A DNA stretch of 64,000 nt from Paragorgia papillata (Eukaryota > Cnidaria > Anthozoa > Scleralcyonacea > Coralliidae): NCBI GenBank assembly GCA_035771165.1, contig JAWNZC010000353.1:10001-74000 (forward strand), written 5' to 3'. A program made the position numbers and the translations under genes. The notes under the pieces were generated by a model, which did not search any database, was not told the DNA's origin, and saw only the letters and a list, made by a program, of their open reading frames with translations. Below are positions 22,535 through 32,353 of this stretch, in pieces (position 1 is the stretch's first letter; every line of letters begins with the position of its first letter).

Positions 22535-22879
22535 TGTTATATACAGCACTGCCCGTGTCAGGCTGATACAGTTTGACAGAATCTGTTCTGAACAGTCTGT
22601 TGTAGCTGCAGGTATGATACAGATATGATATCATAGGTGTATCATAGCTGATACTGCAACAGGCTGTATCAGGGGTCGCTACATTTTTCTAAACAGATCT
22701 GACATCATTCTGCATCAGGTTTGACACAGAGTGTGCGTTTTTGCGTGTGTATGTCAACAAGTTGTTACAGCATTGTTCAGGCAGCAATGCTGTAACAACT
22801 TGCGAGATTTTTACGCTTGTACTCGTAAACAACTCGGAAATTTAGTTAGTTAATTCTTTGAGAGTTTTCATGGTGATAA

Positions 22880-23106
22880 TGTAATATAAATAAGTATTGT
22901 GGAAACACCACGTAAAATATTTCTTTGCTAAGCTTTCGGCCTGTTGACTCAGGCGTTAATTCATCAGAGCAATGATAACAAGTTGTAAAATGTCAACAAG
23001 TTCTTGTTGACAATTCCCTTGTTGTCATTGCTATGATGAAGGCCTGAGTCAACAGGCCGAAAACTTAGCAAAGAAATATTTTACCTGGTGTTTCCACAAA
23101 ACTTAT
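22880..23106. repeat. Inverted pair of a short repeat with hammerhead-like core
   Basis: Arms of about 110 bases meet near 22990 and include AAATATTTCTTTGCTAAG and CGGCCTGTTGACTCAGGC. On the minus strand the left arm reads CTGATGA, a GCCTG-CAGGC hairpin, then GAAA; on the plus strand the right arm reads ATGATGA with the same hairpin and GAAA. Confidence 0.5.
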
Positions 23107-23270
23107 TTGTATTAAATTTAGTTAGCGTTAAAAATGAATCACTTGACGTCATTTGTAATGACGTCATCGTTCCCGATGTCTGTCCCGTGCTCCTTCCATT
23201 GTTTTGAATTTTCAAAAGGTCTTCTAACCTTCTTGGATTTTTTTCAGATTTTTGCCATTTCTGATTCGAG

Positions 23271-23308
23271 GATGTGAATTTTTGGTATCTTTTAAGCAAA
23301 AAGGAGTA
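23271..23308 (+). other. Possible upstream exon of the TBC locus
   Basis: A tract gatttttttcag precedes an open stretch reading FLPFLIRGCEFL and a gtatct donor. It lies upstream of TBC block 1 on the same strand. The segment is too short to recognise, and the link to the TBC gene is only by position. Confidence 0.2.
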
Positions 23309-23386
23309 AATTGGGAATGATTTATTGTGGAAATTCAACTAATGTACGCCTTGGGTCTTGAATACATGAATTTCAAAGCTTCTGTA

Positions 23387-24720
23387 CAGGGGCGTGGCGA
23401 CTGGGGTGTGTGGGGAGTGCGACACACCACCAATAATTCTAAATATCAAATAGTTGGTCAAACGAGGAATTGCTGGTGTTCAAAATAGAAATAGTGGGAG
23501 AAAAAAAAAGAAGCTGAATTTCTTCTTTTTTTAAAAATGATTTTTTTTTTATCCCTGACAACCCCAACAAAATTGAAGATGGCGTTTAAGTGTGCACTTG
23601 ACGTATTCTGTAGTGTAGTATTATTTCCTATCTAGAGACCGCAGACCACTGAAAACAGAGAGTGGTTTCAACAGTCCTCACAAGCTGGCGTGTCATAAAT
23701 TATGCATTTATTTTGGCTAAGTGACTAACTTTATACGGGTAAGTCAGTTGTACAACGTTACATGCATAAGGTGAATTGGTGATATGGATTGTTTTTGTAT
23801 TTCACGAATTTACGAAACAGACATTTTGTAGTTTAAAGTGGCTCCACACAGTTTCCTTAGAAAATGGAAAATACAAGTTTAAGAGTTCAAAACACGTGCA
23901 TAAACAATTCGGAAAAAGAATAAAACTAAATGTTATGCATGGTTAAACACTCTGACAATCAAAAACTGTTACCAACGTTAGCAACAAATCAACAATGTCG
24001 TTTCAAAATGGCTGCCAATTACCCTTCAAACTGATTTAATTCGAAAAAAACTTTGGTGACCCCCAATTTTTATTTCATATGAATAATCAATAGGCCGATT
24101 TTAAAAAAATTCTGTAAAACGAGTAATTTCTTCTCTGGAAAAATCATGTTTGTTAATTTTTAAAAAATTTCGCAGTACAGAATTTTTAATGAAAAAAAAA
24201 TTGGGGGTCACCAAAGTTTTTGTCGAATTAAACTAGTTTGAAGGGTAATTGACAGCCATTTTGAAACGTCATTGTTGCCGTAGCAACAACTGTTGCTATT
24301 TATTTGGTAACAGTTTTTGATTGTCAGACTTTTTAACTATGCATAACATTTAGTTTTATTCTTTTTTCCGAATTGTTTAATGACGTGTTTTGGACTCTCA
24401 AACTTGCATTTTCCATTTTTCAAGAAACTGTATGGAGCCACCTTAATGCATTCAGAACACTTTCATAGTTTCAGTGACTTTTCACTTTTGATTTTTTCTA
24501 CAAAAAATAAAATGTTTCTGTCTTGTCAGACTTGTCTTGTTTTGTCTTGTCTTTCCCAGCTCCTAAATACCCGTTTATACATTACAAGTTTTTCGATCAA
24601 TTTTCTCCTTTTTTACACTATGCCTCGGATATGAAAATTTTCATTTATCAGTGCAAAAAAGTTGGTCATTATCATGACACCCCCCCCCCCCCCAATTGTG
24701 ATTCCTTCACCACGCCCCTG
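23387..24720. mobile_element. hAT-type element (CAGGGGCGTGG ends) at the TBC locus
   Basis: CAGGGGCGTGG at the left, its inverse at the right. The duplication is cttctgta (23379-23386) and cttctgtg (24721-24728), 7 of 8 identical. A C-run of about 17 lies near the right end. The element ends 21 bases before TBC block 1. Confidence 0.7.
23837..24442. mobile_element. TTAA-TSD palindromic MITE nested in the hAT element
   Basis: TTAA flanks both ends (23833-23836, 24443-24446); the TIR is (A/G)GTGGCTCCA-ACAGTTTC. Arms of about 210 bases include TTGAAGGGTAATT and AGCCATTTTGAAACG. Another terminus, TTAAGGTGGCTCC, lies at 30432. TTAA duplications are typical of piggyBac and Kolobok elements. Confidence 0.65.
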
Positions 24721-24741
24721 CTTCTGTGTCTAATATTACAG

Positions 24742-24857
24742 TGACGGCTTCCATTGGCAAAGAGCTCCTCCTTTATTTGAAAGCGAATGGAAAACGTTTT
24801 TTAATAAGGATGGGAGAATATTAAATGAATCTGCGTTGAGAAAAGCAATTTTTAAAG
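24742..24857 (+). pseudogene. TBC locus, exon-like block 1
   Basis: Acceptor taatattacag and donor AAAG|gtatgg. It encodes DGFHWQRAPPLFESEW followed by FFNKDGRILN and LRKAIFKG, the region just before and at the start of a TBC domain. It is open throughout and leaves in phase 1, matching block 2. A hAT-like element ends 21 bases upstream. Confidence 0.65.
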
Positions 24858-26043
24858 GTATGGAATAAATGTAACAAATTGATTGAATTAAATAGAAAAT
24901 TAGAAAATGTCACAAATTAATGTCACAAATTGACAGCAAATGGGATGTCATGATTTGGGATTGATGGATAATATTTTGATTATCTGCCTTTGTATACTCA
25001 CGGAATGATTAAACTATAGATCGTTTTCATCTGACGTCACGGCGGCCATATTGGTGTACCAAAACAATGAAATGGCGGCCATATTGGTGTACGGTATGGG
25101 AATTGGCTCTTTCTTATTCAAATATTTTGTATTGTTTCACCACCCCAATGGGGCCACCGATCACGTGAGTGAAAACGATCTATATATATATTTCTAAAAT
25201 TCATTAATAATTCATGAGAAAAATAAAAAATAAATTAAGGTTTAATCAATGTCTGTTTACCCCGGTACAGAACTGATACCAGTGTCTGTAAATGTGATAC
25301 AGAACTGTTTAAAAAAACACATCAGTTCTGTATCACATTTACAGACACTGATCATATCAGTTCTGTAGCAAGTGTACAAACACTTCGCATTCAACTATCT
25401 TGAGTAAGGTACGCTGGTAGCGTCCTCATACAAGATGAAGAGGCAAACATTTGTTGCCCTTGATGACCAGTAAGGCCATTTATGCCACGTCACTTAGAAT
25501 AGAAAATGTGGGACTAATATTAAATTAAAGCGCATGCTCGTATCACTAATTTAATAATCGTAGCCTATTAAACCTTACCTCGAAGGTTTATCAGCTGTTA
25601 ACATGATTTATTTTTGTTTAGTTACCTTAATAGGCGTTTTAGAAGTCATTTACAGAATTCGTGTCTGTTCTGTAAATATATATATAATTTATACTTGCAT
25701 AATCATATTGGTCATTTCTAAATTTTAATTGAAATTGGTCAAATAGATTTTTATATGCTTGGCAACACTGCTGAGTGTACAAAAATTTTCAGATTTTTGT
25801 ATGCTTAGCACCACTGTTGAAATAGGAAAATTTCTATACAAAAATATTCATATATGGCGCCACTGCTGAGCTTACAAAAATGTTTAGATTTTTGTACGCT
25901 TGGTGCCAATGCCGAGAAGGCAGCTCATTTCCAATCTCATTTCCATGTATGTTGTAGTAAATATGATTTTTTAATGTGGCTAAATGTAATTTAGGCAAGG
26001 TAAAAAATGAGACAATGCTAGTCAGTGGTCACTCACTATAATA

Positions 26044-26926
26044 TGTGGGGATTATTTCAGCGCTCATCAACGTCTTGTCAGCGTGGTATGAGCTTCAGAC
26101 TGGTATTGCGCACGCTATCTATTTAGTAGATATTTGCTCTGTGGTCATTCATTTATAATTTGTGGGGATTATCTCAGTGCTCATCAAAGTCTTGTCAGCG
26201 TGGTCTGAGCTTGACTCGTATTGCATGTACTATCTATTTATTAGATATTTGTTCAGTGGTCACTCATTATAATTTGTGGGGATTATCTCAGTGCTCATCA
26301 AAGTCTTGTCAGCGTGGCGTGAGCTTGACTGGTATTGCATGTGCTATCTATTTATAGATATTTGCTCAGTGGTCATTTATTATAATATGTGGGGATTATC
26401 CGGCTCACCGCTCATCAAAGTCTTGTCAGCGTGGTCTGAGCTAACTCGTTTTGCACGCGCTATCTATTGAGTAGATATTTGGTCAGTTGTCATTCGTTTA
26501 TAATATGTGGGGATTATCTCAGCGCTCATCAAAGTCTTGTCAGCGTGGTCTGAGCTTGACTGGTTTTGCACGCGCTATCTATTTAGTAGATATTTGGTCA
26601 GTGGTCATTCGTTTATAATATGTGGGGATTATCTCAACGCTCATCAGTCTTGTCAGCGTGGTCTGAGCTTGACTGGTATTGCACGCGCTATCTATTTAGT
26701 AGATATTTGGTCAGTGGTCATTCGTTTATAATATGTGGGGATTATCTCAGCGCTCATCAAAGTCTTGTCAGCGTGGTCTGAGCTTGACTGGTATTGCACG
26801 CGCTATCTATTTAGTAGATATTTGGTCAGTGGTCATTCGTTTATAATATGGGGGGATTATCTCAGTGCTCATCAAAGTCTTGTCAGCGTGATCTGAGCTT
26901 GACTGGTTTTGCGCGCGCTGTTTATT
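26044..26926. repeat. 115-bp tandem repeat, eight copies
   Basis: Unit starts (TGTGGGGATTATCTCAGCGC and onward) at 26044, 26161, 26275, 26389, 26506, 26621, 26734 and 26849; period 113-117. Later copies are more alike than the first three. It lies in the intron between TBC blocks 1 and 2 and its open frames are artefacts. Confidence 0.85.
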
Positions 26927-27122
26927 GACCCACCCACCTACTCCTGATAGAATGCAAGGTGAGTATATATTTCAACTGCTTTGACAGTGTGACTGGTGCC
27001 TGGAGGTGGGCTGTGGTGGGATTGTCATGGTTACCTCTGATCAGGGGCTGGGTGGTTCCCCCTCTGGCTTGGCACCAATCCTCCAATAATGTCAATTGGT
27101 GATCTCTTTTTTATTCTTCCAG

Positions 27123-27199
27123 GTGGAATAAGTGATGACATTAGATCTCATGTTTGGATGTTATCTTTTTGGATTTTATTCCTTCAGTTCAACTTCAAG
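27123..27199 (+). pseudogene. TBC locus, exon-like block 2 with a one-base frameshift
   Basis: Acceptor ttattcttccag, donor AAG|gtgaat. The first half reads GGISDDIRSHVW in frame with block 1; LFGFYSFSSTS is recovered only in another frame, and that frame is the one that joins block 3 in phase. One inserted base after VW would explain it. Confidence 0.6.
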
Positions 27200-27235
27200 G
27201 TGAATAATTATTTCCAAACAAACTACTGAAATTTT

Positions 27236-27992
27236 TATGTGGTGGTAATGGTGGTGATGGTGGTCGTGATGATGGTGGTGATGGTTGTAGTGGTGATGGT
27301 GGTGATGGTGGCGGTGATGACGATGGTGGTGGTGGTGATGATGATGGTGGTGATGATGGTGGTGATGGTGGTGGTGATGATGATGATGGTGGTGATGATG
27401 GTGGACTGATGATGGTGATGGTGGTGGTGATGGTGGTGGTTATGGTGGTGGTGATGGTGGTGGTGATGGTGGGGGTGTTGGTGATGGTGGTGGTGATGGT
27501 GGTGGTGATGGTGGTGGTGATGGTGGTGGTGATGGTGGTGGTGATGGTGGTGGTGATGGTGGTGGTGATGGTGGTGGTGATGGTAGTAGTGATGGTGGTG
27601 GTGATGGTGGTGGTGATGGTGGTGGTGGTGGTGGTGGTGGTGATGGTGGTGGTGATGGTGGTGGTGATGATGGTGGTGGTGGTGATGATGGTGGTCGTAG
27701 TGACGGTGATGGTGGTGCTGATGGTAGCAGTGGTGATGGTGGTGATGGTGGTGATGGTGGTGATGGTGGTGATGGTGGTGATGGTGGTGATGGTGGTGAT
27801 GGTGGTGATGGTGGTGATGGTGGTGATGGTGGTGATGGTGGTGATGGTGGTGATGGTGGTGATGGTGGTGATGGTGGTGATGGTGGTGATGGTGGTGATG
27901 GTGGTGGTGGTGATGATGGTGGTGATGGTCATGGTGATGGTGGTGATGATGGTGGTGATGATGATGGTGGTGATGGTCATGGTGATGGTGAT
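27236..27992. repeat. GGTGAT/GGT microsatellite-minisatellite, 0.75 kb
   Basis: Strand-biased array of GATGGTGGT and GATGGTGGTGGT units in two phases (12-base units to about 27660, 9-base units at 27730-27900). It is intronic between TBC blocks 2 and 3 and directly abuts the acceptor of block 3. The 316- and 204-codon open frames over it are not genes. Confidence 0.9.
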
Positions 27993-28006
27993 AAAAATTT
28001 TTATAG

Positions 28007-28233
28007 GGAACGAGAAGCTATGAACGCATGGTTCAGTATGATGTTTTAAAAGAATGATGTAAAACAGAACTTGAGAAAGCTCTTTCAAAAGATGGCGGCA
28101 GTAATGAAGAATTACAACGCTTTCTTTGTCCTGGGTATGCATCAAATACTAACAATAACACAGCAGATAGTGCACTAGAAGAAACTAATACAATTGAAAA
28201 ACAACAAATGATGTTTTGAAAATAGTTGCTCAG
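28007..28233 (+). pseudogene. TBC locus, exon-like block 3 with frameshifts and a stop
   Basis: Acceptor tttttatag, donor CAG|gtatga. It starts RERE in phase with block 2, then shifts to a frame reading VQYDVLKE, stop, CKTELEKALSKDGG and FLCPGYASNT, and shifts once more to DVLKIVAQ, which joins block 4. The coding-like character with three lesions in 227 bases marks it as non-functional or misassembled. Confidence 0.55.
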
Positions 28234-28328
28234 GTATGAGAAAATATTCATTCCTTTGTTCTTCTTTCTTGCTTTCTGAGGTCAGAGAATTTTAAAAGAC
28301 ATAATACATAATGTTTTTTATTGTTTAG

Positions 28329-28432
28329 GTAAATGTAAATAAGAAAAAGATAAACATTGAAAATTTACGCCATTTTTTGAAAATAATTGACAAAGATATT
28401 CCAAGGACAGATCGTAATTTTCTGTTTTACCA
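28329..28432 (+). pseudogene. TBC locus, exon-like block 4 (IxxDxxRTDR motif)
   Basis: Acceptor ttattgtttag and donor CCA|gtaagt. It encodes INIENLRHFLKIIDKDIPRT and then DRNFLFYQ, the most diagnostic TBC motif in the locus. A pyrimidine-rich microsatellite follows directly in the intron, and no later TBC exon is recognisable before 41 kb. Confidence 0.65.
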
Positions 28433-28454
28433 GTAAGTACATGTAGATGTAGTT

Positions 28455-28921
28455 AGTTTCTTCTTTCCTTCCTTCCTTGCTTCCTTTTTTTCTTTCTCCT
28501 TCTTTCCTTCCTTCCTTCTCTTTTCTTCCCTTTTCTTCCCTTTTCTTCCCTTTTCTTCCCTTTTCTTCCCTTTTCTTCCCTTTTCTTCCCTTTTCTTCCC
28601 TTTTCTTCCCTTTTCTTCCATTTTCTTCCCTTTTCTACCCTTTTCTACCCTTTTCTACCCTTTTCTACCCTTTTCTACCATTTTCTAATCTTTTCTAATC
28701 TTTTCTAATCTTTTCTAATCTTTTCTAATCTTTTCTTCTCTTCTCTTCTCTTCTCTTCTCTTCTCTTATCTTATCTTATCTTATCTTATCTTATCTTATC
28801 TTATCTTATCTTACCTTACCTTACCTTACCTTACCTTATCTTATCTTATCCTTTCCTTTCCTTTTCTTTTCTTTCCTTCCTTCCTTCCTTCCTTCCTTCC
28901 TTCCTTCCTTCCTTCCTTCCT
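28455..28921. repeat. Pyrimidine-rich compound microsatellite
   Basis: Blocks of CTTCCCTTTT, CTACCCTTTT, CTAATCTTTT, TCTTC, TCTTA, CCTTA and CTTC follow one another, showing stepwise spread of point variants through the array. Confidence 0.9.
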
Positions 28922-28929
28922 TGATGAAA

Positions 28930-30430
28930 TAAACGTAGTGTGTTCCGTAGGGAGTGTTGAAAAAAATAAGGGAAATATAGTAAGGTTAGTCTATAAGTAT
29001 AATAGAACGAAAACCAAACCAATACAATAATCAGATTGCCATGGAAAAGTAACAGGCAAGGTTTTTGTCAAAAATATGAAAAAACAGCAGAGAAAATTGA
29101 CACGTCATAGTTACACGTCAGAGTAAAAAACACTGGAAAACACGTCGAAAAACACCACAGAAAACAAATTAGCGAATCTATTTAAGAGATTGAATAACAA
29201 AAATAAGAGAAAACAAAAATAAGGTGGTATAAATTGACTGTTTTAATTAATCAAACGGCAAATTTTCATTCAAAAATAGATAACAGTGGTCAAGAAAATA
29301 TCAGGGAAAACATATAAACCACGTCTAAAAGATTGGCGTCTTCATCAAAACACAGCAAAAACCCTCAACGTAATAAAATTGATATCTCTCAAGATGAAAC
29401 AAAAGAGAAACTTTCATTCGAAAATATATTTTCCGTGGTCGAGAAAATATGAAAAACTTAAGCTTACCTTTTTATAATAGTGACTTTTATTTTTTCCCGC
29501 TCCGGTGAAATCGCGTGTTCTGATTGGCTAGCGAGCGGTCCGTATTTTATATCCGGACCCCGCAGCCGGACCGCTGGCGTTTTCAACAACAAAACAAAAT
29601 TTGCAATTTCGTAAATTAGTGTTTAAAAACACGCTAAAATGTATACTGAGAGCTACAGTGAGCTACGGGGATGCAAATGAGTTTTATTATACAAATGGTT
29701 TTGACAACTTCATGTGAAAACAGCGAATTTTAAAAGAAACGCTGGGAAAACTTGGACAAAGAAAAATTTACGAGCGACATTTATAAACTTTTCAAGTATT
29801 ATTGCTCAACGACGTATGAAAACAGTTTAAAACGATATGTGGAAAATATTTGACTAAAAAGTAAGACTTGTAGCGGTTTTGTTGAGTGTAGTTGAACAAC
29901 AGAAGAAAGACAGTTTTATAGTGTCAAAAGGTTTCAGCTCTTCTGTCTTCTCGTGGTATGTTTTTTTTTAATGTATACTTCTATATAGTTTCATTAGTAG
30001 TAATTCAAAATACTGTGTTCACAAGTTTATGTATCTTTTGCTTGTCAACCTCATCGTGCCATACGTCTTTGAAAAAAAAGTTACAAATGACTTACTACAA
30101 GCATTTTCATCTTCAAACTCGAACAACACACTTCAATTTCCATGGAGTCAGTCGAGTATTCAAAGCGACTTTCCAAGCGAACAGCCAAAAACGAGCAAGC
30201 GACGACAAAGAACGACAAAGAATCTTTATCAACTAAACTTTAAAAACACTTGGACTGCATTCTGACTTGCTTTCGTAACTAGATCTTCACGTTTTGACTG
30301 TGTTTTTTTATCACAAAATGGTTCCAAGCTTTCCTGTCAGACTGCATGTCGGCAGTTGTTTATTAAATACTGTCGAACGATAAAGTTTGGACTTTTGAAT
30401 ATCACGTGAACGTCATCTCGATTACGCAAC
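28930..30430. other. No secure gene; possible TE remnant
   Basis: AT-rich sequence. 29505-29590 holds CTGATTGGCTAGCGAGCGGT and a CCGGAC/GTCCGG-rich palindrome of the kind seen in TIR elements. An open frame at 30029-30265 (+) ending KRRQRTTKNLYQLNF is not recognised and may be a TE-encoded peptide or chance. Confidence 0.3.
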
Positions 30431-31148
30431 TTAAGGTGGCTCCCTATAGTTTCAATAAATACGCGCTATTTCATACGCTCATTATCTAATGTTATTCACA
30501 AGTTTAAAAATTTATTAGATAAATATCAAGTAGACCCTACTATGGCAGAACTACTGCAGATACAAAATACCTACCAAAAAGTTCAATTATTTGCTGTTAC
30601 CATGGTAATAATGACGTTGCAACTTTGGTATATTTTCAAATATTGCATAATTGAAGCGGCATGTCTTCAGTTTGCTTCGGTGAAATTTTTTAAAAATAAC
30701 TGAGATGATAGGTACTGTTGTGGAGAATATCCATGCATAAAATCAGAGAGGGTTGTATGGACAGATTTTTCGCTATAAAAATTAACGATTTAAAAAAGTT
30801 CTGTCTTATGAAAATTTTTTAAAATTATATATACTTTAGAAGTTTTTATAAACTACTTATTTACAAAATTTTAGCAAAATTCACCGAAGAAAACGTCTAA
30901 AATCTAACATCGATGTCGACGCGGTCATAGAATTTCGAATCGACAAGATCGCTATTTACGCATGCGTAGCGATACTATTTCTAGTCACCAGTCCCCTATT
31001 GAAATTGCTATAGTTTTATCACAAAATAAGGATTGACCAGAAGTCCAACTCGAGTGACAACTTGTCCGCATTTCTTCAATGCGCAGGCGCGATATTTTAC
31101 GCCATCCTACGCGATCCTACGCAATTTCCTACGCCATCCTACGCCACC

Positions 31149-31215
31149 CTGGCAAGTTCCCCCGGCAGTTTTAACCTTCTTTTGAAGGTCCAAACTGCCG
31201 GGGGAACTTGCCAGA
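31149..31215. repeat. Perfect hairpin with 23-bp stem
   Basis: GGCAAGTTCCCCCGGCAGTT and its exact inverse surround a loop with CCTTCTTTTGAAGG, itself palindromic. The related element at 33420-33460 keeps only the left half. Confidence 0.75.
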
Positions 31216-31287
31216 TTGCGTAGGATGGCGAGGAATCAAGATGCGCGAGGCGACATGCGCGAGGATAGAAACTTCAAAGGTTCCGAC

Positions 31288-32299
31288 CATAGAAATAATA
31301 TACCTAGAATGCTGGCTCCTATCTCCTGAGTCCTGTCAGTCAAAAAATTGTCGCCACAAAATGGCGGATTTATAAGGGCAAAAGGAACTCGCCCTAGGAC
31401 TTTTTAACACGGCCGCGGTTGATAACCCGTGTGGCCATGGACGGTGGATGTATTTCAGCACTGAATTTCTTTGTTTTCTACGCCGGGAAATTTACTGGAT
31501 TAGTGAATTTAAAGATAAAGGCATGTGAAGTGCAATATCCTTCGCCAAAACATTTCGAACATCAAACTCTGGATGTAGAAATGGCGACGATAGCGGCCTT
31601 TTAATACGAATGTCGAATGGTTTTAGTGCTTTAACTGTTTTACATTATATATATTTTAATGATTCCCACTTGCCAATCTGTATGTGATTTATACTGAATG
31701 TGGAGGATTAATCCAGGAGACAGTAAGTGTTTTGTTCTTTTTTATCCAATCTAATAGGGATTCTAGCTTGTGATTTTTGAAATATAAAATGTTTATGCAC
31801 CTGTCATACTTTTTATACACCAGTCTTTTCGACATCTATTTATATTGACATTTTAAATCCATGTTTTTCTTAAGATTTTCTCCTAGTTTCCATTACGTAT
31901 TTGATTATTTTCTTTTCTTTTAAACGGACTTCCTTTGATGCAAACAATTTCTGAGTTTCAAGTTTAGCATGAGCCTATCTTTTTGCTGCTTTTTGTAATT
32001 GTGGTGAATTGATCGAAATGTAATTTTGAACTTATAGTTTTTAGTACGTTTAACAAAGCAAGTGTCTTGCAAATTGTTTTATTTTATGCTAATGTGTATG
32101 TGGCTGATTTGTTGTCATGCATATATCCAATTTATCCCTGAAACGTCCTCCAATTCTTTATTTTGAGAGGCGATCATTGTTGTATATATATATCCCACCC
32201 CTTGCAAAATTCAAAATGGCGGATCTATAAGGGCAAAATAAATTTAATTTGGACACCTGTCACATGACAGAGCACGCATTCTAGGTCTATTATTTATAT
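31288..32299. mobile_element. Nested element with perfect 9-bp TSD ggttccgac
   Basis: ggttccgac at 31279-31287 and 32300-32308 brackets inverted ends CATAGAAATAATATACCTAG and CCTAGAATGC. Sub-terminal AAAATGGCGGATTTATAAGG recurs inverted-adjacent at both sides. A frame at 31419-31604 (+) starting near ATGGACGGTGGATG is unrecognised. Confidence 0.7.
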
Positions 32300-32353
32300 G
32301 GTTCCGACGTGAGTTGGACTTCTGGTCGTATTTCTATTCTGTGGTTTTATACT

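Larger units (their letters stand above)
21544..22749. mobile_element. Second TA-TSD element nested in the first
   Basis: CACACGTAAAAACGCAC at the left and the inverse of CACACGCAAAAACGCAC at the right. The target in copy 1 (complement of 11355-11385) is CACATATGTC; here it is split as cacata and tatgtc, proving a TA duplication. The interior has its own inverted arms with CTGATACAG and ACATTT/AAATGT words. Confidence 0.65.
21175..22819. mobile_element. TA-TSD MITE with CACGCGTAAAAA-type ends, copy 2 (inverted, interrupted)
   Basis: CACCCGTAAAAACGCACAAC opens the element and AGATTTTTACGCTTG closes it, with ta on both sides. The neighbouring satellite unit at 20908-20935 shows the empty target GGGACATACTCGTAAA. 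It is a reverse copy of 11295-11811 and is split by a second element at 21544-22749. Confidence 0.65.
19705..23200. repeat. Satellite-like array of about 265-285-bp units with nested insertions
   Basis: Units contain GATACTCGGGATATACTCG, ACTCGGAAATTTAGTTA, CCTTACTATTAGTATTAAAA, CGTCGGGTTATCTTCGGAAA and AATGACGTCATCATTCCCGA. Copies span 19721-19986, 19987-20662 (LINE inserted), 20872-21145 and 21150-23185 (several insertions). Each copy retains an internal TGACGTCA palindrome. Confidence 0.65.
24742..28432 (+). pseudogene. Decayed TBC-domain (Rab GTPase-activating) gene fragment, four exon-like blocks
   Basis: Blocks 24742-24857, 27123-27199, 28007-28233 and 28329-28432 each have canonical acceptors and donors. 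Together they read like the first half of a TBC domain: FFNKDGRILN...LRKAIFKG, then GGISDDIRSHVW, then LFGFYSFSSTSRERE, a longer charged segment, and IDKDIPRTDRNFLFYQ, which matches the I-x-K-D-v-x-R-T-D-R signature with the catalytic-finger Arg region. The frame breaks between HVW and LFGFY, again after REREAMNAW, at a TGA inside the third block and near its end. The second half of the TBC domain (the GYVQGM part) was not found downstream. It resembles the TBC1D15/16/25 group, but the subfamily is unresolved. Assembly error is possible, but several breaks favour decay. Confidence 0.6.
31019..32345. mobile_element. TIR element with CCAGAAGTCCAACTC ends, containing another element
   Basis: The left end CACAAAATAAGGATTGACCA-GAAGTCC pairs with the inverse of CACAGAATAGAAATACGACC at the right. 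Flanks agttttatc and ggttttata agree at 7 of 9. A shorter relative lies at 33290-33545. Inside are GCGATATTTTACGCCATCCT repeats and a 23-bp perfect hairpin at 31149-31215. Confidence 0.55.

Noticed and set aside
26044..26926. CRISPR-like array
   Set aside because: The whole 115-bp period is repeated, without unique spacers, in an intron-bearing genome.
27195..28145. 316-codon minus and 204-codon plus open frames
   Set aside because: They translate the GGTGAT/GGT microsatellite (Thr-Ile-Thr and Val-Met-Val runs); repeats of period 9 and 12 stay open in several frames.
31419..31604. 61-codon plus frame starting near ATGGACGGTGG as a host gene
   Set aside because: It lies wholly inside an element with a perfect 9-bp duplication and has no recognised similarity or splice context.
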